Made by a program: the position numbers and the translations under genes
The notes under the pieces: model-generated
Seen by the model: the letters and a program-made list of their open reading frames with translations, nothing else
The model's database searches: none
Told to the model about the DNA's origin: nothing
DNA from: Mesorhizobium sp. B2-1-8
GTDB taxonomy: Bacteria; Pseudomonadota; Alphaproteobacteria; Rhizobiales; Rhizobiaceae
Direction of reading: 5' to 3'
Assembly: GCF_006442545.2 (NCBI RefSeq)
Contig: NZ_CP083952.1
Location: 4,937,501-5,001,500 of the forward strand
Length of the DNA stretch: 64,000 nucleotides
Shown here: positions 53,311 to 62,945 of the stretch, one piece after another
Layout: the number at the start of each line of letters is the position of its first letter
Position numbering within the stretch: position 1 is the stretch's first letter

Positions 53311-54281
53311 TTCGTGCTTTTCTTGCGGGCCGGATAGCCGTTGGGGTGCGGCGGCACCGCTTTGAGATAGGCGGCAATCGCCGCACGGTCGTCCGCCGTC
53401 AGTTCGGCCATGTTGCGCTGCACGTCGACCATGGCTCCGCCGACGGAATCGAAATCTGGCGTGAACCCGGTTTCGAGGTAGTTTGCGATGTCGGACGCGG
53501 ACCAGCTGCCGATACCCCCCTCGCCCGAAGTGACGTTCGCCACGACGCCCGAGCCCTCGGCGGCCACGGCACCGGCCAGCCATTGGCCCTTCCTGATGCC
53601 GCCAGCCAAGTCGCGCGGCGTATGGCATTCGCCGCAATGACCCGGCCCTTCGACCAGGTAGCGGCCTGCCATCACGGGTTCCGGCGTGCCATCAGGCAGG
53701 GGAATGACAGGCTGGTCGCTGAGATAGAGGCGCTTCCACAGGCCGATGCCTCGCCGGATGTTGAACGGGAACGCCAACGAATTGCCCGGCGCCTTGCCGG
53801 CGACGGCGGGAAGCGTCTTCAGGAAAGCGTAGAGGTCGGCGACATCAGATGGTTTCATGCGCGCGTAAGAGGCATAGGGGAATGCCGGATAGAAATGCTC
53901 ACCCGTGGGCGAAACACCCTTCAGCATGGCATTGGCGAGATCCTCGACCGACCATGCGCCGATGCCATCCTTGGGATCTTGCGAAATGTTGGGCGGAACA
54001 AAGGTGCCGAACGGCGTCTTGAGTTCAAGCCCGCCCACGAGTTGAAGCCGTGCATCGCCCTGCGACCCGGGTTTCGCGTGGCAGGAGGTGCAGCCGCCAG
54101 CATAGAAGATGCGCTTGCCGCGGGCAACATCGCCGGGGCCGAGTTGGGCCAGGGCCGTTGCTTCCAGCCTGACCGGCGCCGACAGCAGCCACCCGGCGGC
54201 CGCGCCGGCGATGCCAAGAACGAGGGCTGCGCCGACGAGCTTCCTCAGCCATGCCATGGCTGGCGATTTAAGCCATGCCAT
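53307..54281 (-). CDS. Diheme c-type cytochrome
   Basis: A 324-residue membrane-anchored cytochrome. It has an N-terminal helix (LVGAALVLGIAGAAAGWLLS) and two haem sites CTSCH and CGECH, each followed by a family-type c domain with axial Met candidates in KPSDVADLYAFL and DDRAAIAAYLKAVP. Resembles subunits of alcohol/gluconate-type dehydrogenase complexes or fixed electron carriers. It starts 9 bp after the cytochrome c' stop, so the two are co-expressed. Confidence 0.9.
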   Translation of the reverse strand: MAWLKSPAMAWLRKLVGAALVLGIAGAAAGWLLSAPVRLEATALAQLGPGDVARGKRIFYAGGCTSCHAKPGSQGDARLQLVGGLELKTPFGTFVPPNISQDPKDGIGAWSVEDLANAMLKGVSPTGEHFYPAFPYASYARMKPSDVADLYAFLKTLPAVAGKAPGNSLAFPFNIRRGIGLWKRLYLSDQPVIPLPDGTPEPVMAGRYLVEGPGHCGECHTPRDLAGGIRKGQWLAGAVAAEGSGVVANVTSGEGGIGSWSASDIANYLETGFTPDFDSVGGAMVDVQRNMAELTADDRAAIAAYLKAVPPHPNGYPARKKSTN

Positions 54282-54290
54282 GTCAGGCGA

Positions 54291-54728
54291 TCAGCCCTTC
54301 TTAACCCTGTAGCCCTGATGGCAGGTGCCACAGTCCGAGCCGATGGTTCCGATCTGCGTCTTCAGCGCGTCGACGTCGGCCGGAGCGGTTGCGACCGTGG
54401 CCTTGACGTTGGCGAGATACCTATCCTCGGTCGCCTTGAAGCCGGCCATGTCTTCCCAGATCTTTGGCGCCGCCGTGGTGTCGCCGGCATCGCTGCCCTT
54501 CGGGAACAAGGCCTCTACGTCGAATTTCTCGGCATTTACCTGCAACGCCTGCAACTGCGTCAGCACCGCGGCGGCATCGAAGGGCTCCTCGCCTTTGGCC
54601 ACTTTCGACAGGCCGCCGACGATCTTTCCGCGTTCCTTCATCAGAGCCTGCCGGTCGAGGATCGGATCGGCAAAGGCGGCCGACGCGGCGAGCGCGAGCA
54701 TGGAGATGGCGATGACAAGCTTTCTCAT
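54291..54728 (-). CDS. Cytochrome c'
   Basis: A 145-residue periplasmic protein: signal peptide (LVIAISMLALAASAAFA), four-helix-type core and C-terminal haem site CGTCHQGYR, characteristic of cytochrome c'. It binds NO and is linked to nitrosative stress protection in other bacteria. Followed directly by the diheme cytochrome; it lies about 260 bp downstream of the Fe-SOD gene on the same strand. Confidence 0.92.
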   Translation of the reverse strand: MRKLVIAISMLALAASAAFADPILDRQALMKERGKIVGGLSKVAKGEEPFDAAAVLTQLQALQVNAEKFDVEALFPKGSDAGDTTAAPKIWEDMAGFKATEDRYLANVKATVATAPADVDALKTQIGTIGSDCGTCHQGYRVKKG

Positions 54729-54879
54729 TCATTTGGCTCCGTGAGAAGGTATTTCAGGACAGGTCGTTAACGGATGCAGGAGGAGGAATATTCCCTTCTC
54801 TCCGCATGGATTTGGACGACCCTACAGCATGTCGCGGCGAATAGGATTCGCACGACCTGCTGTAAGCTTCTGATTTTAT

Positions 54880-54928
54880 GCATGTCGTTGTCCCGGAACC
54901 GACGACACTTCCGGGCGACATGCATTAG
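54880..54928 (+). repeat. Hairpin repeat, copy 2
   Basis: Same 49-nt layout as copy 1 at 48804-48852: GCATGTCG (54880-54887) and CGACATGC (54916-54923), but inner stem CCCGGAA/TTCCGGG (54892-54898, 54909-54915), and ATTAG at the end. The two copies keep pairing although the stem bases differ. Confidence 0.8.
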
Positions 54929-54954
54929 CTGCGGTGGGGCTTCGACATAGAAGA

Positions 54955-54979
54955 AAAGGCCCGGGGGTGCCGGGCCTTT
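54955..54979 (-). terminator. Terminator of the superoxide dismutase gene
   Basis: A 10-bp stem AAAGGCCCGG/CCGGGCCTTT with a 5-nt loop, 12 bp past the sodB stop. In the minus direction it ends in TTTTCTT. Confidence 0.8.
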
Positions 54980-54990
54980 CGGAAGATCGA

Positions 54991-55593
54991 TCAGGCATTT
55001 GCCTTTTGGTAGAGTTCGAGCACGTGATCCCAGTTGATCAGGCTGTCTACGAAGGCCTCGAGATATTTCGGGCGAGCGTTGCGGTAGTCGATGTAATAGG
55101 AGTGCTCCCAGACGTCGACGCCGAGGATCGGCGAGGCGCCGTGAACGAGCGGGTTTTCGCCGTTCGGCGTCTTCGAGATCGCCAGCTTGCCGTCCTTGAC
55201 CGAAACCCAGGCCCAGCCCGAACCGAACTGCGTCGTGCCGGCGGCGATGAAATCAGCCTTGAACTTGTCGTAGCCGCCGAGATCGCTGTCGAAAGCCTTC
55301 TGCAGCGCGCCAGGCAGCTTGTTGCCGCCGCCGCCCTTCTTCATCCACTTCCAGAAATGGATGTGGTTGTAGTGCTGCGCGGCATTGTTGAAGAGACCGG
55401 CATTCTTGCCGAACGACTGCTTGACCACTTCTTCGACGGAAAGATCGCCAAGGCCGGCTTCGGCGGCGAGCTTGTTGCCGTTGTCGACATAGGCCTTGTG
55501 ATGCTTGTCGTGGTGATACTCCAGCGTCTCTTTCGACATATAGGGCTGCAGGGCCTCATAGTCGTAGGGCAGAGCGGGCAATTCGAAAGCCAT
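54991..55593 (-). CDS. sodB: Iron superoxide dismutase
   Basis: A 200-residue protein with metal ligands H27, H77 (YNHIHFW), D160 and H164 (DVWEHSYYIDY). The Gln at Q73 in NNAAQHYNH is the position used by Fe-type enzymes; Mn types have GG there. It dismutates superoxide in the cytoplasm. A strong terminator follows, and a 260-bp gap separates it from the cytochrome c' gene, so it is its own unit. Confidence 0.95.
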   Translation of the reverse strand: MAFELPALPYDYEALQPYMSKETLEYHHDKHHKAYVDNGNKLAAEAGLGDLSVEEVVKQSFGKNAGLFNNAAQHYNHIHFWKWMKKGGGGNKLPGALQKAFDSDLGGYDKFKADFIAAGTTQFGSGWAWVSVKDGKLAISKTPNGENPLVHGASPILGVDVWEHSYYIDYRNARPKYLEAFVDSLINWDHVLELYQKANA

Positions 55594-55770
55594 GGGTAGT
55601 ACTCCCTCGTGGAAAATCCGGTGTGGATACCGGAGTAAGATAGGTCGGGGTTGAGCTGGAACAACTCCGGAAGTGGAGCGTCGGTTCCCTTTCTAAGCGG
55701 GTTCCCGAGAACTGTCACACGCTTTTCCCGCGGCCAACCGCGCAGCGACAAAAAGGCCGGACTGGGCGCC

Positions 55771-56649
55771 TCAGCCAGCCGAGGTCGAATGCGCCCAATC
55801 CCAATAGAGTTCGCGTGCCTTCTTGGCCACCGGGCCAGGTTGCAGGTCGCGGTCCTCGATGCGGGTGATCGGCACCACCTTGGAGTGATTGCCGGTCGAG
55901 AAGATTTCGTCCGCTTCGAGGAAATCCCGCACCGACAGCGTCTTTTCGGTGGTCCTGAACCCATAATCGCCGAGCAGCGCCATCGTGCGCGAGCGGGTGA
56001 TGCCGGACAGGAAGGTTCCGTTGGGCGCCGGCGTCAGCACATGGCCGTCCTTGACCAGGAAGATGTTCGAACTTCCGGTCTCCGCGACATTGCCCAGCAT
56101 GTCGAGCACAAGCGCATTGTCGAAGCCGCGCGCCTTGGCCTCAAGGATGGCGCGGCCGTTGTTGGGATAGAGGCAGCCGGCTTTGGCGTTGGTCGGCATG
56201 GTTTCGATGGTCGGGCGCCGAAACGGCGACACGGTCACGGAAAAGCCTGTCGGCGAAATCATCGGCGATTCATAGAGGCACAGGCAGAAACGGGTCGAGG
56301 CGGGATCGGCCGGCACGCCCATGTAGCCGCCATGCTCGGCCCAGTACATCGGCCTGATGTAGACCGCCGTCTTGCCGTCGAACTTCTTCAATCCGTCCCA
56401 GGTCAGCCCGACGATCCGCTCGGGCGTCATGTTCGGCGCCAGGCCGAGCGCGGTCGCCGAGGCATTGACGCGTGCGGCATGAAGTTCGAGATCGGGCGCG
56501 ACGCCCTCGAACCAGCGAGCTCCGTCGAACACGCTGGTGCCGAGCCACATGGCGTGGCTGCGCGGTCCCAGAATGGCGACATTGCCTTCATACCAATCGC
56601 CATCGACGAAAGTCCATGTCGCGGATTGCGCCGCCGCAGCCAGTGTCAT
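55771..56649 (-). CDS. Branched-chain amino acid aminotransferase (class IV PLP)
   Basis: A 292-residue enzyme. It carries a PLP lysine in TNAKAGCLYPNN (K156), the PLP-phosphate motif ETGSSNIFLV and a FDGARWFEG start-domain motif. It interconverts branched-chain amino acids and 2-keto acids with glutamate, in biosynthesis or breakdown. AGGA precedes the ATG. It is divergent from the haloacid dehalogenase gene. Rhizobia have several class IV paralogues, so the exact substrate range is open. Confidence 0.9.
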   Translation of the reverse strand: MTLAAAAQSATWTFVDGDWYEGNVAILGPRSHAMWLGTSVFDGARWFEGVAPDLELHAARVNASATALGLAPNMTPERIVGLTWDGLKKFDGKTAVYIRPMYWAEHGGYMGVPADPASTRFCLCLYESPMISPTGFSVTVSPFRRPTIETMPTNAKAGCLYPNNGRAILEAKARGFDNALVLDMLGNVAETGSSNIFLVKDGHVLTPAPNGTFLSGITRSRTMALLGDYGFRTTEKTLSVRDFLEADEIFSTGNHSKVVPITRIEDRDLQPGPVAKKARELYWDWAHSTSAG

Positions 56650-56804
56650 CGCGTTTTCCTGTTCCGGTCAATCTTGTGTGACAACATTGGATGATGCTTT
56701 GGTCGCTGCCGTCAACCAGCATCGGGGAGTTTTGTTGAGGCCAGCGACGGGTGCGAGGCAATCAGGGCTTGCACCTTGTCCCGCCTCGCCTCAAAACTGT
56801 TGCC

Positions 56805-57467
56805 ATGCAATACGCCGCCTATGTTTTCGACGCCTATGGCACGCTGTTCGACGTACACGCGGCCGTGCGCCGCCATGCAGACGCGATCGGACCGGACGGC
56901 CAGCTCCTGTCCGAAGTCTGGCGCGCCAAGCAACTCGAATACTCCTGGGTGCGCACGCTGATGAGCGCCTATGCCGATTTCTGGCAGTTGACGGAACAGG
57001 CGCTGGACTTCGCCTTGCGCAAGGTCCCTTCGGCCGATCCGAGCCTCAAGGCGAAACTGCTGGAAGCCTATTGGAGGCTGGACTGTTACCCCGAAGTGCC
57101 GGCCGTGCTGAAAGCGCTCAAGGCTTCGGGCGCCAGGCTGGCGATCCTCTCCAATGGCTCGCCCGAAATGCTGGAGGCGGCGGTCAAGTCCGCGGCACTC
57201 GACCAGGTCCTGGACGACATCTATTCGGTCGATGCGGTGCGTCGTTTCAAGACCGATCCAGCGGTCTACGACATGGTCGCCACCGGCTGGCGGCTTTATC
57301 CCGGCGCGATCTCCTTCCAGTCCTCCAATCGCTGGGACATCGCGGGCGCCACCAAATTCGGCTTCCGCACGGTTTGGATCAACCGCTCCAACCAGCCGGA
57401 GGAATATCGGGACTTGCCGCCGGCCCTGATCCTGCCGTCACTGGAGGCACTCGTATCCGGCGCCTGA
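56805..57467 (+). CDS. Haloacid dehalogenase, type II
   Basis: A 220-residue HAD-superfamily enzyme. The nucleophile is D9 in FDAYGTLFD, with SNGSPEML (motif 2), KTDPAVYDM and SSNRWDIAGATKFG (motif 4), the signature of L-2-haloacid dehalogenases. It hydrolyses 2-haloacids to 2-hydroxyacids; a house-cleaning role is also possible. The start at 56805 fits the motif spacing; the upstream frame to 56751 is unlikely. Confidence 0.88.
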   Translation: MQYAAYVFDAYGTLFDVHAAVRRHADAIGPDGQLLSEVWRAKQLEYSWVRTLMSAYADFWQLTEQALDFALRKVPSADPSLKAKLLEAYWRLDCYPEVPAVLKALKASGARLAILSNGSPEMLEAAVKSAALDQVLDDIYSVDAVRRFKTDPAVYDMVATGWRLYPGAISFQSSNRWDIAGATKFGFRTVWINRSNQPEEYRDLPPALILPSLEALVSGA

Positions 57468-57638
57468 TAGACCTGTGGCTCCAACGCCACAGGGGCGGCG
57501 CAGTCACAGCTTCGCCTTTGTTTGTCCACGTTCGAGCCAGAATCGGAACCGTCTATCGCCTCAGGTGTTGTCAGGCACCCGTAGCGGACGTCGACGTGTT
57601 GACGCTTTGTTGCGATCTGAGTCTTAAAGAAGGCAGCC

Positions 57639-58463
57639 ATGTCCATAACCGAAATCGAATCTTATCGCCTGAGCCGTCGCGGCTTTCTCAACGCCGCAGC
57701 CCTGGGCGCCGCCTCGATCGCGGTTTCGGCATGCGCCACCACGGGACCGGGGCCAGCCGAGCCGCCGCCGCCAACCTATGTCGAGCCTCCGCTCGCCGAC
57801 TATGCGTCGATGTACGCGGCTGTCAGCGATGGCGGCTTCGATCTGCCGGCCATCCCCGTCGACAGGATCGATCCGCAGTTCCTGCGCCAGATTGTGCCCG
57901 ATCCGACCGGACAGAAGCCGGGGACCATCGTCGTCGATACGACGGGCCATTTCCTCTATCTGGTTCGCCCGGGCGGCCAGGCCATCCGCTATGGCGTCGG
58001 CCTCGGGCGCGCTGGCTTCGAATGGTCGGGCGACGCGGTCGTCCAGTGGAAGCAGAAATGGCCGAAATGGACGCCGCCGGACGAGATGGTCGCTCGCCAG
58101 CCGGAATTGAAGCAGTACAGTGCCGACAATGGCGGCATGCCCGGAGGCTTGAAGAACCCGCTCGGGGCGCGCGCGCTCTATCTCTTCCAGGGCAATGTGG
58201 ACACGCTCTATCGCCTGCACGGCTCGCCGGAATGGCGTTCGATCGGCAAATCGGTGTCGTCGGGCTGCGTGCGCCTGATGAACCAGGACATCATCGACCT
58301 TTATGATCGCGTGCCGTCGAAAACGCCGGTCATCGTCACCAGCGACGCTCGCCAACCGATGGTGGCGACGGCCAATCACAAGGCCATCCCGATCGACGCC
58401 GGCGTGCCGGACGGATCGGTCCTGCTCGGACCGGTCAAAGCGGTGACGGACGCGATTTTCTGA
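57639..58463 (+). CDS. L,D-transpeptidase (YkuD)
   Basis: A 274-residue protein with a twin-arginine-like/lipoprotein signal (SRRGFLNAAALGAASIAVSA, possible lipid cysteine at 32). The YkuD domain carries YRLHGSPEW and the catalytic SSGCVRL motif. It makes 3-3 cross-links in peptidoglycan or attaches proteins. It ends 12 bp before a strong hairpin, so it is a single-gene unit. Confidence 0.92.
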   Translation: MSITEIESYRLSRRGFLNAAALGAASIAVSACATTGPGPAEPPPPTYVEPPLADYASMYAAVSDGGFDLPAIPVDRIDPQFLRQIVPDPTGQKPGTIVVDTTGHFLYLVRPGGQAIRYGVGLGRAGFEWSGDAVVQWKQKWPKWTPPDEMVARQPELKQYSADNGGMPGGLKNPLGARALYLFQGNVDTLYRLHGSPEWRSIGKSVSSGCVRLMNQDIIDLYDRVPSKTPVIVTSDARQPMVATANHKAIPIDAGVPDGSVLLGPVKAVTDAIF

Positions 58464-58475
58464 GTTGATCGATAT

Positions 58476-58502
58476 CCAAGGCGGCGAACCACGCCGCCTT
58501 GG
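58476..58502. terminator. Bidirectional-looking terminator between L,D-transpeptidase and CoA-transferase genes
   Basis: CCAAGGCGGCG and CGCCGCCTTGG form an 11-bp stem with a 5-nt loop between two convergent genes. A short T-run (AGTTTG) follows on the plus strand. Confidence 0.72.
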
Positions 58503-58526
58503 AGTTTGAGCCATTGGTGTCTGTTC

Positions 58527-61040
58527 TCAGCCTGGCAAATAGGCGCTGCTCCAGGAAACACTGGCGGCACCCGACTTCAGCATTCTGTCGATTTCAGCAT
58601 CGTCATAGCCGACGGCGGCGAGAACGGTGCGTGTCGAGGCGCCGTATTTCTCTGCCGACGCAAGAGCATAGACCTTTCCCTCGCTGGGCCGGACGGCGAA
58701 AGGATCAAGTTGGGTCACCATGTGGCCGCTCGGGTGATCCGGGAAGACGGAGAATGAGTAACTGCCATATTCGGTACCAGGCCTGCCGTCCGCCATCCTT
58801 GCGTTCCGGCCCCGGATCGTCTCGATGTTCTCGCAAGGCGATGCACCGATATCAGCCTCGACAAGGCGCTGTTGCCAAATCTCGGCCGGTTCGGTCATGA
58901 ATATCTTGGCCAGATGGGTCTCCCGGTCGGGCTCCGGTATCGAAGCCAGCCCTGTCAATCCCTCTACTGTCTCGAAGCGTGGTAAGTCGGCGTCCGACGC
59001 ACATAGCAGGATCGAATCACCGGACGCCGTTTCATAAAGCCGGGACAATGGGTCGAACCCTTTTGTCTCGCGGCCCGCCGGTTCGTCGAATGGTCGGCGG
59101 CCCTCATAGTCGTAGCAGAAGGGGATCTGCGCCAGCCCTGTCAGCGCCGACAGCGACGTGCGTGGCCGGCCGACAACGCCGGTTGTGGATTTCTGGAAAA
59201 GCGCGGCAGCCACGCCGACAGCGGCGCCAAAGCCGCACATGACGTCGATGGTGCCGACATGGGCATGTTCTTCCGGCGTCTGCATCGATCCCCCAAACCG
59301 AAGCATGATGCCGGTCGCCGCCTGAACCAGATCGTCATAGCCAAGATAGTTGGTGCGCGGTCCGACGCGGACGCCACTGAAGCAATCGAGCTGACAGAAA
59401 ATTGCGTCGGGGTTGAGGGCTCTCATCCCTTCGAGGTCGAGTCCCATGACTTCGACCTGACGGTCGGTGGCGTTCCAGACGACGACATCCACGGACTTGA
59501 CCAATCTCTCGAATGCCTCGCGCCCGTCAACGGTTGCGATATCCAGCAGCGCGGATTTTTTGCCGCGCATGTGGGACATGCCAAAAATCACCGTGTTCCA
59601 GCAGTCGTAGAACGGTTTTGCCGGATCGATCTTGATCACCTCCGCGCCGAAGCGGGCGAGGTACGCGACCGAGTGCGGGCCCGCGATGACGTTGCAGAGG
59701 TCGAGTATCTTGATGCCGTCGAGCCAGCCGACCGAAGCATTGGCGGTTGGAACAGGCGGGAGCTGCCGTTTCACTTCAGCCAGCCTTGCCTGGGCCTCGG
59801 CCACGGTTACCCAGCTACGCGGCACCGGGTTCAGCATGGCTTGCGCACTTTCCTGCAGCCATACCATCGGCCCCGGCTGGATCATGCGGCCCAGTATGGG
59901 ATCGTCGACCTCGATCATCAGGCCAGTTGCCCTGGCATGATCGTCGGCGATCCATTCCTGCAGCCAACGCTGCGGTGCTCCCGGAAACAGCCCCTCGCCG
60001 AAAATGCGCTCCCATTGCGCCGCAGTGCGGGTCAGGAAAACCGCTTTCATCCTTGCGGCAATCTTGTCGGCCCAGAATTTCGGCAAGGGATAGACGCCGA
60101 GCGACGCGTCCGACGACCATTCCGAGACGGGAAGATAGGTGTCGTCTTCCTCGCGGAGCCCTTCACTCACGAGTTCATCGTAAAGGCCCAGCGTCTGCAG
60201 GCAACGTTTGGCGTGGTTCTTGTGGCTTGGGCAGACGACGTAGAACATCCGACCGTCGCCGCACATGTAGCTGCGATAGAAGGGATCGAGGAATTCCTGC
60301 AAGTCGCCATAGGACATGTCCATCGGCAGGCCTTCCTTGCGGCGCCGTTCGATCTCCCGCTCGCGCTGCGTCCGATAGCGAAGCGGATAGTCTTCGATCC
60401 TGATGGAGTTGTAGGACAAGCCCTCCATCACCGCGCTGGCGAGCGGCACTTCGATATGATCACCGTGTCCGGTCCGCTGGCGACTTTGAAGAGCCAGAAC
60501 GGTTGCGGAAGCAGCGAGCATGGTGCCATAGGCGGAGGCCAGGGGCAGCGGCGAAAAGGACGGATTGATCCCCATCAGCACCCGGTTGAGCCCCATGTCC
60601 GTGAAGACGCCGGACGAGGCCGCGATAACGGTCTCGAAGGCGCGCCAGTCGCTGCGCAGTTGATCGTTCGAGGCGAAGCCGGGGATCGATACCGTGATCA
60701 ACTCGGGACGGACTTTTCGCAGCGCTTCGAAGTCGATGCCGAGCCGGGCCAAGACTTTGGGCCTGAAATTCTCGATGACGATGTCGGCTTGGGCGACCAG
60801 CGCGTTCGCCTCGTTCAAGCCTGCTGCGGTTTTCAGGTCGATCGTGACGCTCAACTTGTTGCGGTTGAGAATTGCATTGGCCGGATTGTCCCAGAGCGGA
60901 CCCGAGGGGGGATCGACGTGAACGACGCTCGCGCCGAGATCGCCGAGGATCATCGCCACCGCAGGACCGGCGATGTACTGCCCGAAATCGATGATCTTGA
61001 TGCCGGACAGCGGCAGTGCCGAACGCGAAATCGATGTCAT
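58527..61040 (-). CDS. Tandem CaiB/BaiF (class III) CoA-transferase, DddD-like architecture
   Basis: An 837-residue protein made of two fused class III CoA-transferase domains (about 1-425 and 436-837). The first begins LSGIKIIDFGQYIAGPAVAM; the second GIKILDLCNVIAGPHSVAYL. By my alignment the catalytic Asp is present only in the second (D599 in VGTIDVMCG); the first has Ala/Ser there (PLPLASAYG). Size, fusion order and the single second-domain Asp match DddD, the DMSP CoA-transferase/lyase, but I cannot exclude another tandem transferase. The GMC gene starts upstream with only 16 bp between. A glycine-rich LRFGG block and a C-terminal tail complete the protein. Confidence 0.75.
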   Translation of the reverse strand: MTSISRSALPLSGIKIIDFGQYIAGPAVAMILGDLGASVVHVDPPSGPLWDNPANAILNRNKLSVTIDLKTAAGLNEANALVAQADIVIENFRPKVLARLGIDFEALRKVRPELITVSIPGFASNDQLRSDWRAFETVIAASSGVFTDMGLNRVLMGINPSFSPLPLASAYGTMLAASATVLALQSRQRTGHGDHIEVPLASAVMEGLSYNSIRIEDYPLRYRTQREREIERRRKEGLPMDMSYGDLQEFLDPFYRSYMCGDGRMFYVVCPSHKNHAKRCLQTLGLYDELVSEGLREEDDTYLPVSEWSSDASLGVYPLPKFWADKIAARMKAVFLTRTAAQWERIFGEGLFPGAPQRWLQEWIADDHARATGLMIEVDDPILGRMIQPGPMVWLQESAQAMLNPVPRSWVTVAEAQARLAEVKRQLPPVPTANASVGWLDGIKILDLCNVIAGPHSVAYLARFGAEVIKIDPAKPFYDCWNTVIFGMSHMRGKKSALLDIATVDGREAFERLVKSVDVVVWNATDRQVEVMGLDLEGMRALNPDAIFCQLDCFSGVRVGPRTNYLGYDDLVQAATGIMLRFGGSMQTPEEHAHVGTIDVMCGFGAAVGVAAALFQKSTTGVVGRPRTSLSALTGLAQIPFCYDYEGRRPFDEPAGRETKGFDPLSRLYETASGDSILLCASDADLPRFETVEGLTGLASIPEPDRETHLAKIFMTEPAEIWQQRLVEADIGASPCENIETIRGRNARMADGRPGTEYGSYSFSVFPDHPSGHMVTQLDPFAVRPSEGKVYALASAEKYGASTRTVLAAVGYDDAEIDRMLKSGAASVSWSSAYLPG

Positions 61041-61056
61041 GGCGGTGATCTCTTGC

Positions 61057-62754
61057 TCAGTGTCCGTGTCGCTGCGCGTCGTCGATGATCCAGCGCGCCG
61101 CCTTTTCGGCGATCATCATCGTGGGAGCACTGGTGTTGCCGCTGGTGATCGTCGGCATCACGCTGGCGTCGACAACCCGCAATCCCTCGATGCCGCGGAC
61201 ACGCAGCCGACTGTCGAGAACGGCCATCCCGTCGTCGTTGTGCCCCATCCTGACGGTTCCCACGGGATGGAAGATGGTGTTTGCTATGTCGCCCGCGAGT
61301 TTCGCGAGATCTTCATCGCTCTGGAATTCCACGCCGGGCTTCCATTCGACGGGATTATATCTTGCAAGCGCCGGCTGGCCGACGATCGACCTAATCTGCC
61401 TGATGCTGTCGGCGGCAATCTTGCGATCTTCCTCGGTGCTCAAATAATTGGGGGCTATGGCGGGCGCTTCCCCGCGCTGAGCGGAGCGGACCCGCACACT
61501 GCCGCGACTGGTCGGATTGAGGTTGCAGACACTGGCGGTGAAGGCCGGGATGGTGTGCAGAGGTTCGCCGAACGCGTCGAGACTAAGCGGCTGCACATGA
61601 TATTCGAGATTGGCATGCGCCTGGCCTGGATCGGAGCGTGTGAACGCGCCGAGCTGCGATGGCGACATGCTCATCGGCCCGGAGCGCTTCAAAGCGTATT
61701 CCAGTCCGATCATTGCCTTGCCGACAAGACTGTTGGCAAGCGTGTTGAGTGTCCTGGCATTGGTGACCTTGAAGACGGCGCGGATCTGCAAATGATCCTG
61801 CAAATTTTCTCCAACGCCCGGGAGATCAAGCTCGACGTCGATGCCGGCCCCCTTGAGAAGCGCCGCCGGGCCGATGCCCGAGAGCTGCAGTACGTGCGGA
61901 GAGCCAATCGCCCCGGCCGACAGAATGACCTCACATTTCGCCTGGGCCGACACCTGCTGGTTGCGCCTGTGGAGGAACAGCCCCGTGCACCGCTTGCGCC
62001 CATCCGGCGCGGTTTCGATGCACAGCCTGTCGACTTCGGCCTCGGTCCAGATCACCAGGTTGCGGCGATGGCGGATCGGCCGCAGAAAGGCTTTCGACGT
62101 GTTCCACCGCCAGCCGGATTTCTGGTTGACCTCGAAGTAGCCGACACCTTCGTTGTCGCCGCCGTTGAAATCGGATGATCGGGGGATGCCCGCCTGAACA
62201 GCGGCGTCGGTGAAGGATTCGAGAATGTCCCATTTGAGACGCTGCTTTTCGATGCGCCACTCGCCGCCGTGTCCATGCATGTCCGAGAACCGGCTGTTGC
62301 CGCCGGTGGCGGGGTCGGCGCCGTTGTCGAGGCGATAGTGATCCTCATGCGCCATGAAGTCCGGCAGCGATTTTTCCCATGACCACTCGCCATCGCCGGT
62401 GACTGCCGCCCATTGATCGTAGTCGCGAGACTGGCCGCGCATGTAGATCATGCCATTGATCGAGGAGCAGCCACCCAGGACCTTGCCCCGGGGATAACGC
62501 AGGGAGCGGCCGTTTAGACCCGCCTCGGGCTCGGTGTTGTAAAGCCAGTCGGTGCGCGAATTGCCGATGCAGTAAAGATAACCCACGGGAATGTGAATCC
62601 AGGGGTAGCTGTCGTTCCGGCCAGCCTCGATCAACAGAACCCGCCTGGCGGGATCGCTGCTGAGACGGCTGGCAAGCAGGCAACCCGCCGACCCGGCGCC
62701 GACCACTATGTAATCGAAAACGTCAATATCCGAGCGAACGCCCCGCGCCTTCAT
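61057..62754 (-). CDS. GMC-family FAD oxidoreductase (choline dehydrogenase-like)
   Basis: A 565-residue flavoprotein. FAD-binding VVGAGSAGCLLASRLS near the N terminus (about 15-30), GMC signature GGCSSINGMIYMRGQSRDYD (about 90-109) and the C-terminal active-site region HPVGTVRMGH with SGNTSAPTMM. It oxidises primary alcohols to aldehydes. The start at 62754 (MKARGVRSDIDVFDYIVVGA) is chosen; the frame to 62820 is longer but unrelated. Upstream of the CoA-transferase gene in the same transcript, it could act before or after the CoA step. Confidence 0.9.
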   Translation of the reverse strand: MKARGVRSDIDVFDYIVVGAGSAGCLLASRLSSDPARRVLLIEAGRNDSYPWIHIPVGYLYCIGNSRTDWLYNTEPEAGLNGRSLRYPRGKVLGGCSSINGMIYMRGQSRDYDQWAAVTGDGEWSWEKSLPDFMAHEDHYRLDNGADPATGGNSRFSDMHGHGGEWRIEKQRLKWDILESFTDAAVQAGIPRSSDFNGGDNEGVGYFEVNQKSGWRWNTSKAFLRPIRHRRNLVIWTEAEVDRLCIETAPDGRKRCTGLFLHRRNQQVSAQAKCEVILSAGAIGSPHVLQLSGIGPAALLKGAGIDVELDLPGVGENLQDHLQIRAVFKVTNARTLNTLANSLVGKAMIGLEYALKRSGPMSMSPSQLGAFTRSDPGQAHANLEYHVQPLSLDAFGEPLHTIPAFTASVCNLNPTSRGSVRVRSAQRGEAPAIAPNYLSTEEDRKIAADSIRQIRSIVGQPALARYNPVEWKPGVEFQSDEDLAKLAGDIANTIFHPVGTVRMGHNDDGMAVLDSRLRVRGIEGLRVVDASVMPTITSGNTSAPTMMIAEKAARWIIDDAQRHGH

Positions 62755-62945
62755 TCCCGTCAATCCTCCGCGAAATGCGATGAACAGCAGCGCCGCGCCG
62801 CGTTCACAAGGGCACTGCAAGCCGGGTGTTTCTTATAATTCCCATCGCCCGCGACCATCATCGACATGCCTCCCATGCCACAATGCGGCTATCCGCTTGC
62901 TGAATCCAATGATAAATTGAAGAAACGATTATAACGGAAATTTAT

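Noticed and set aside
59259..61088. 609-codon plus-strand frame over the CoA-transferase
   Set aside because: Antisense shadow of the tandem CaiB protein.
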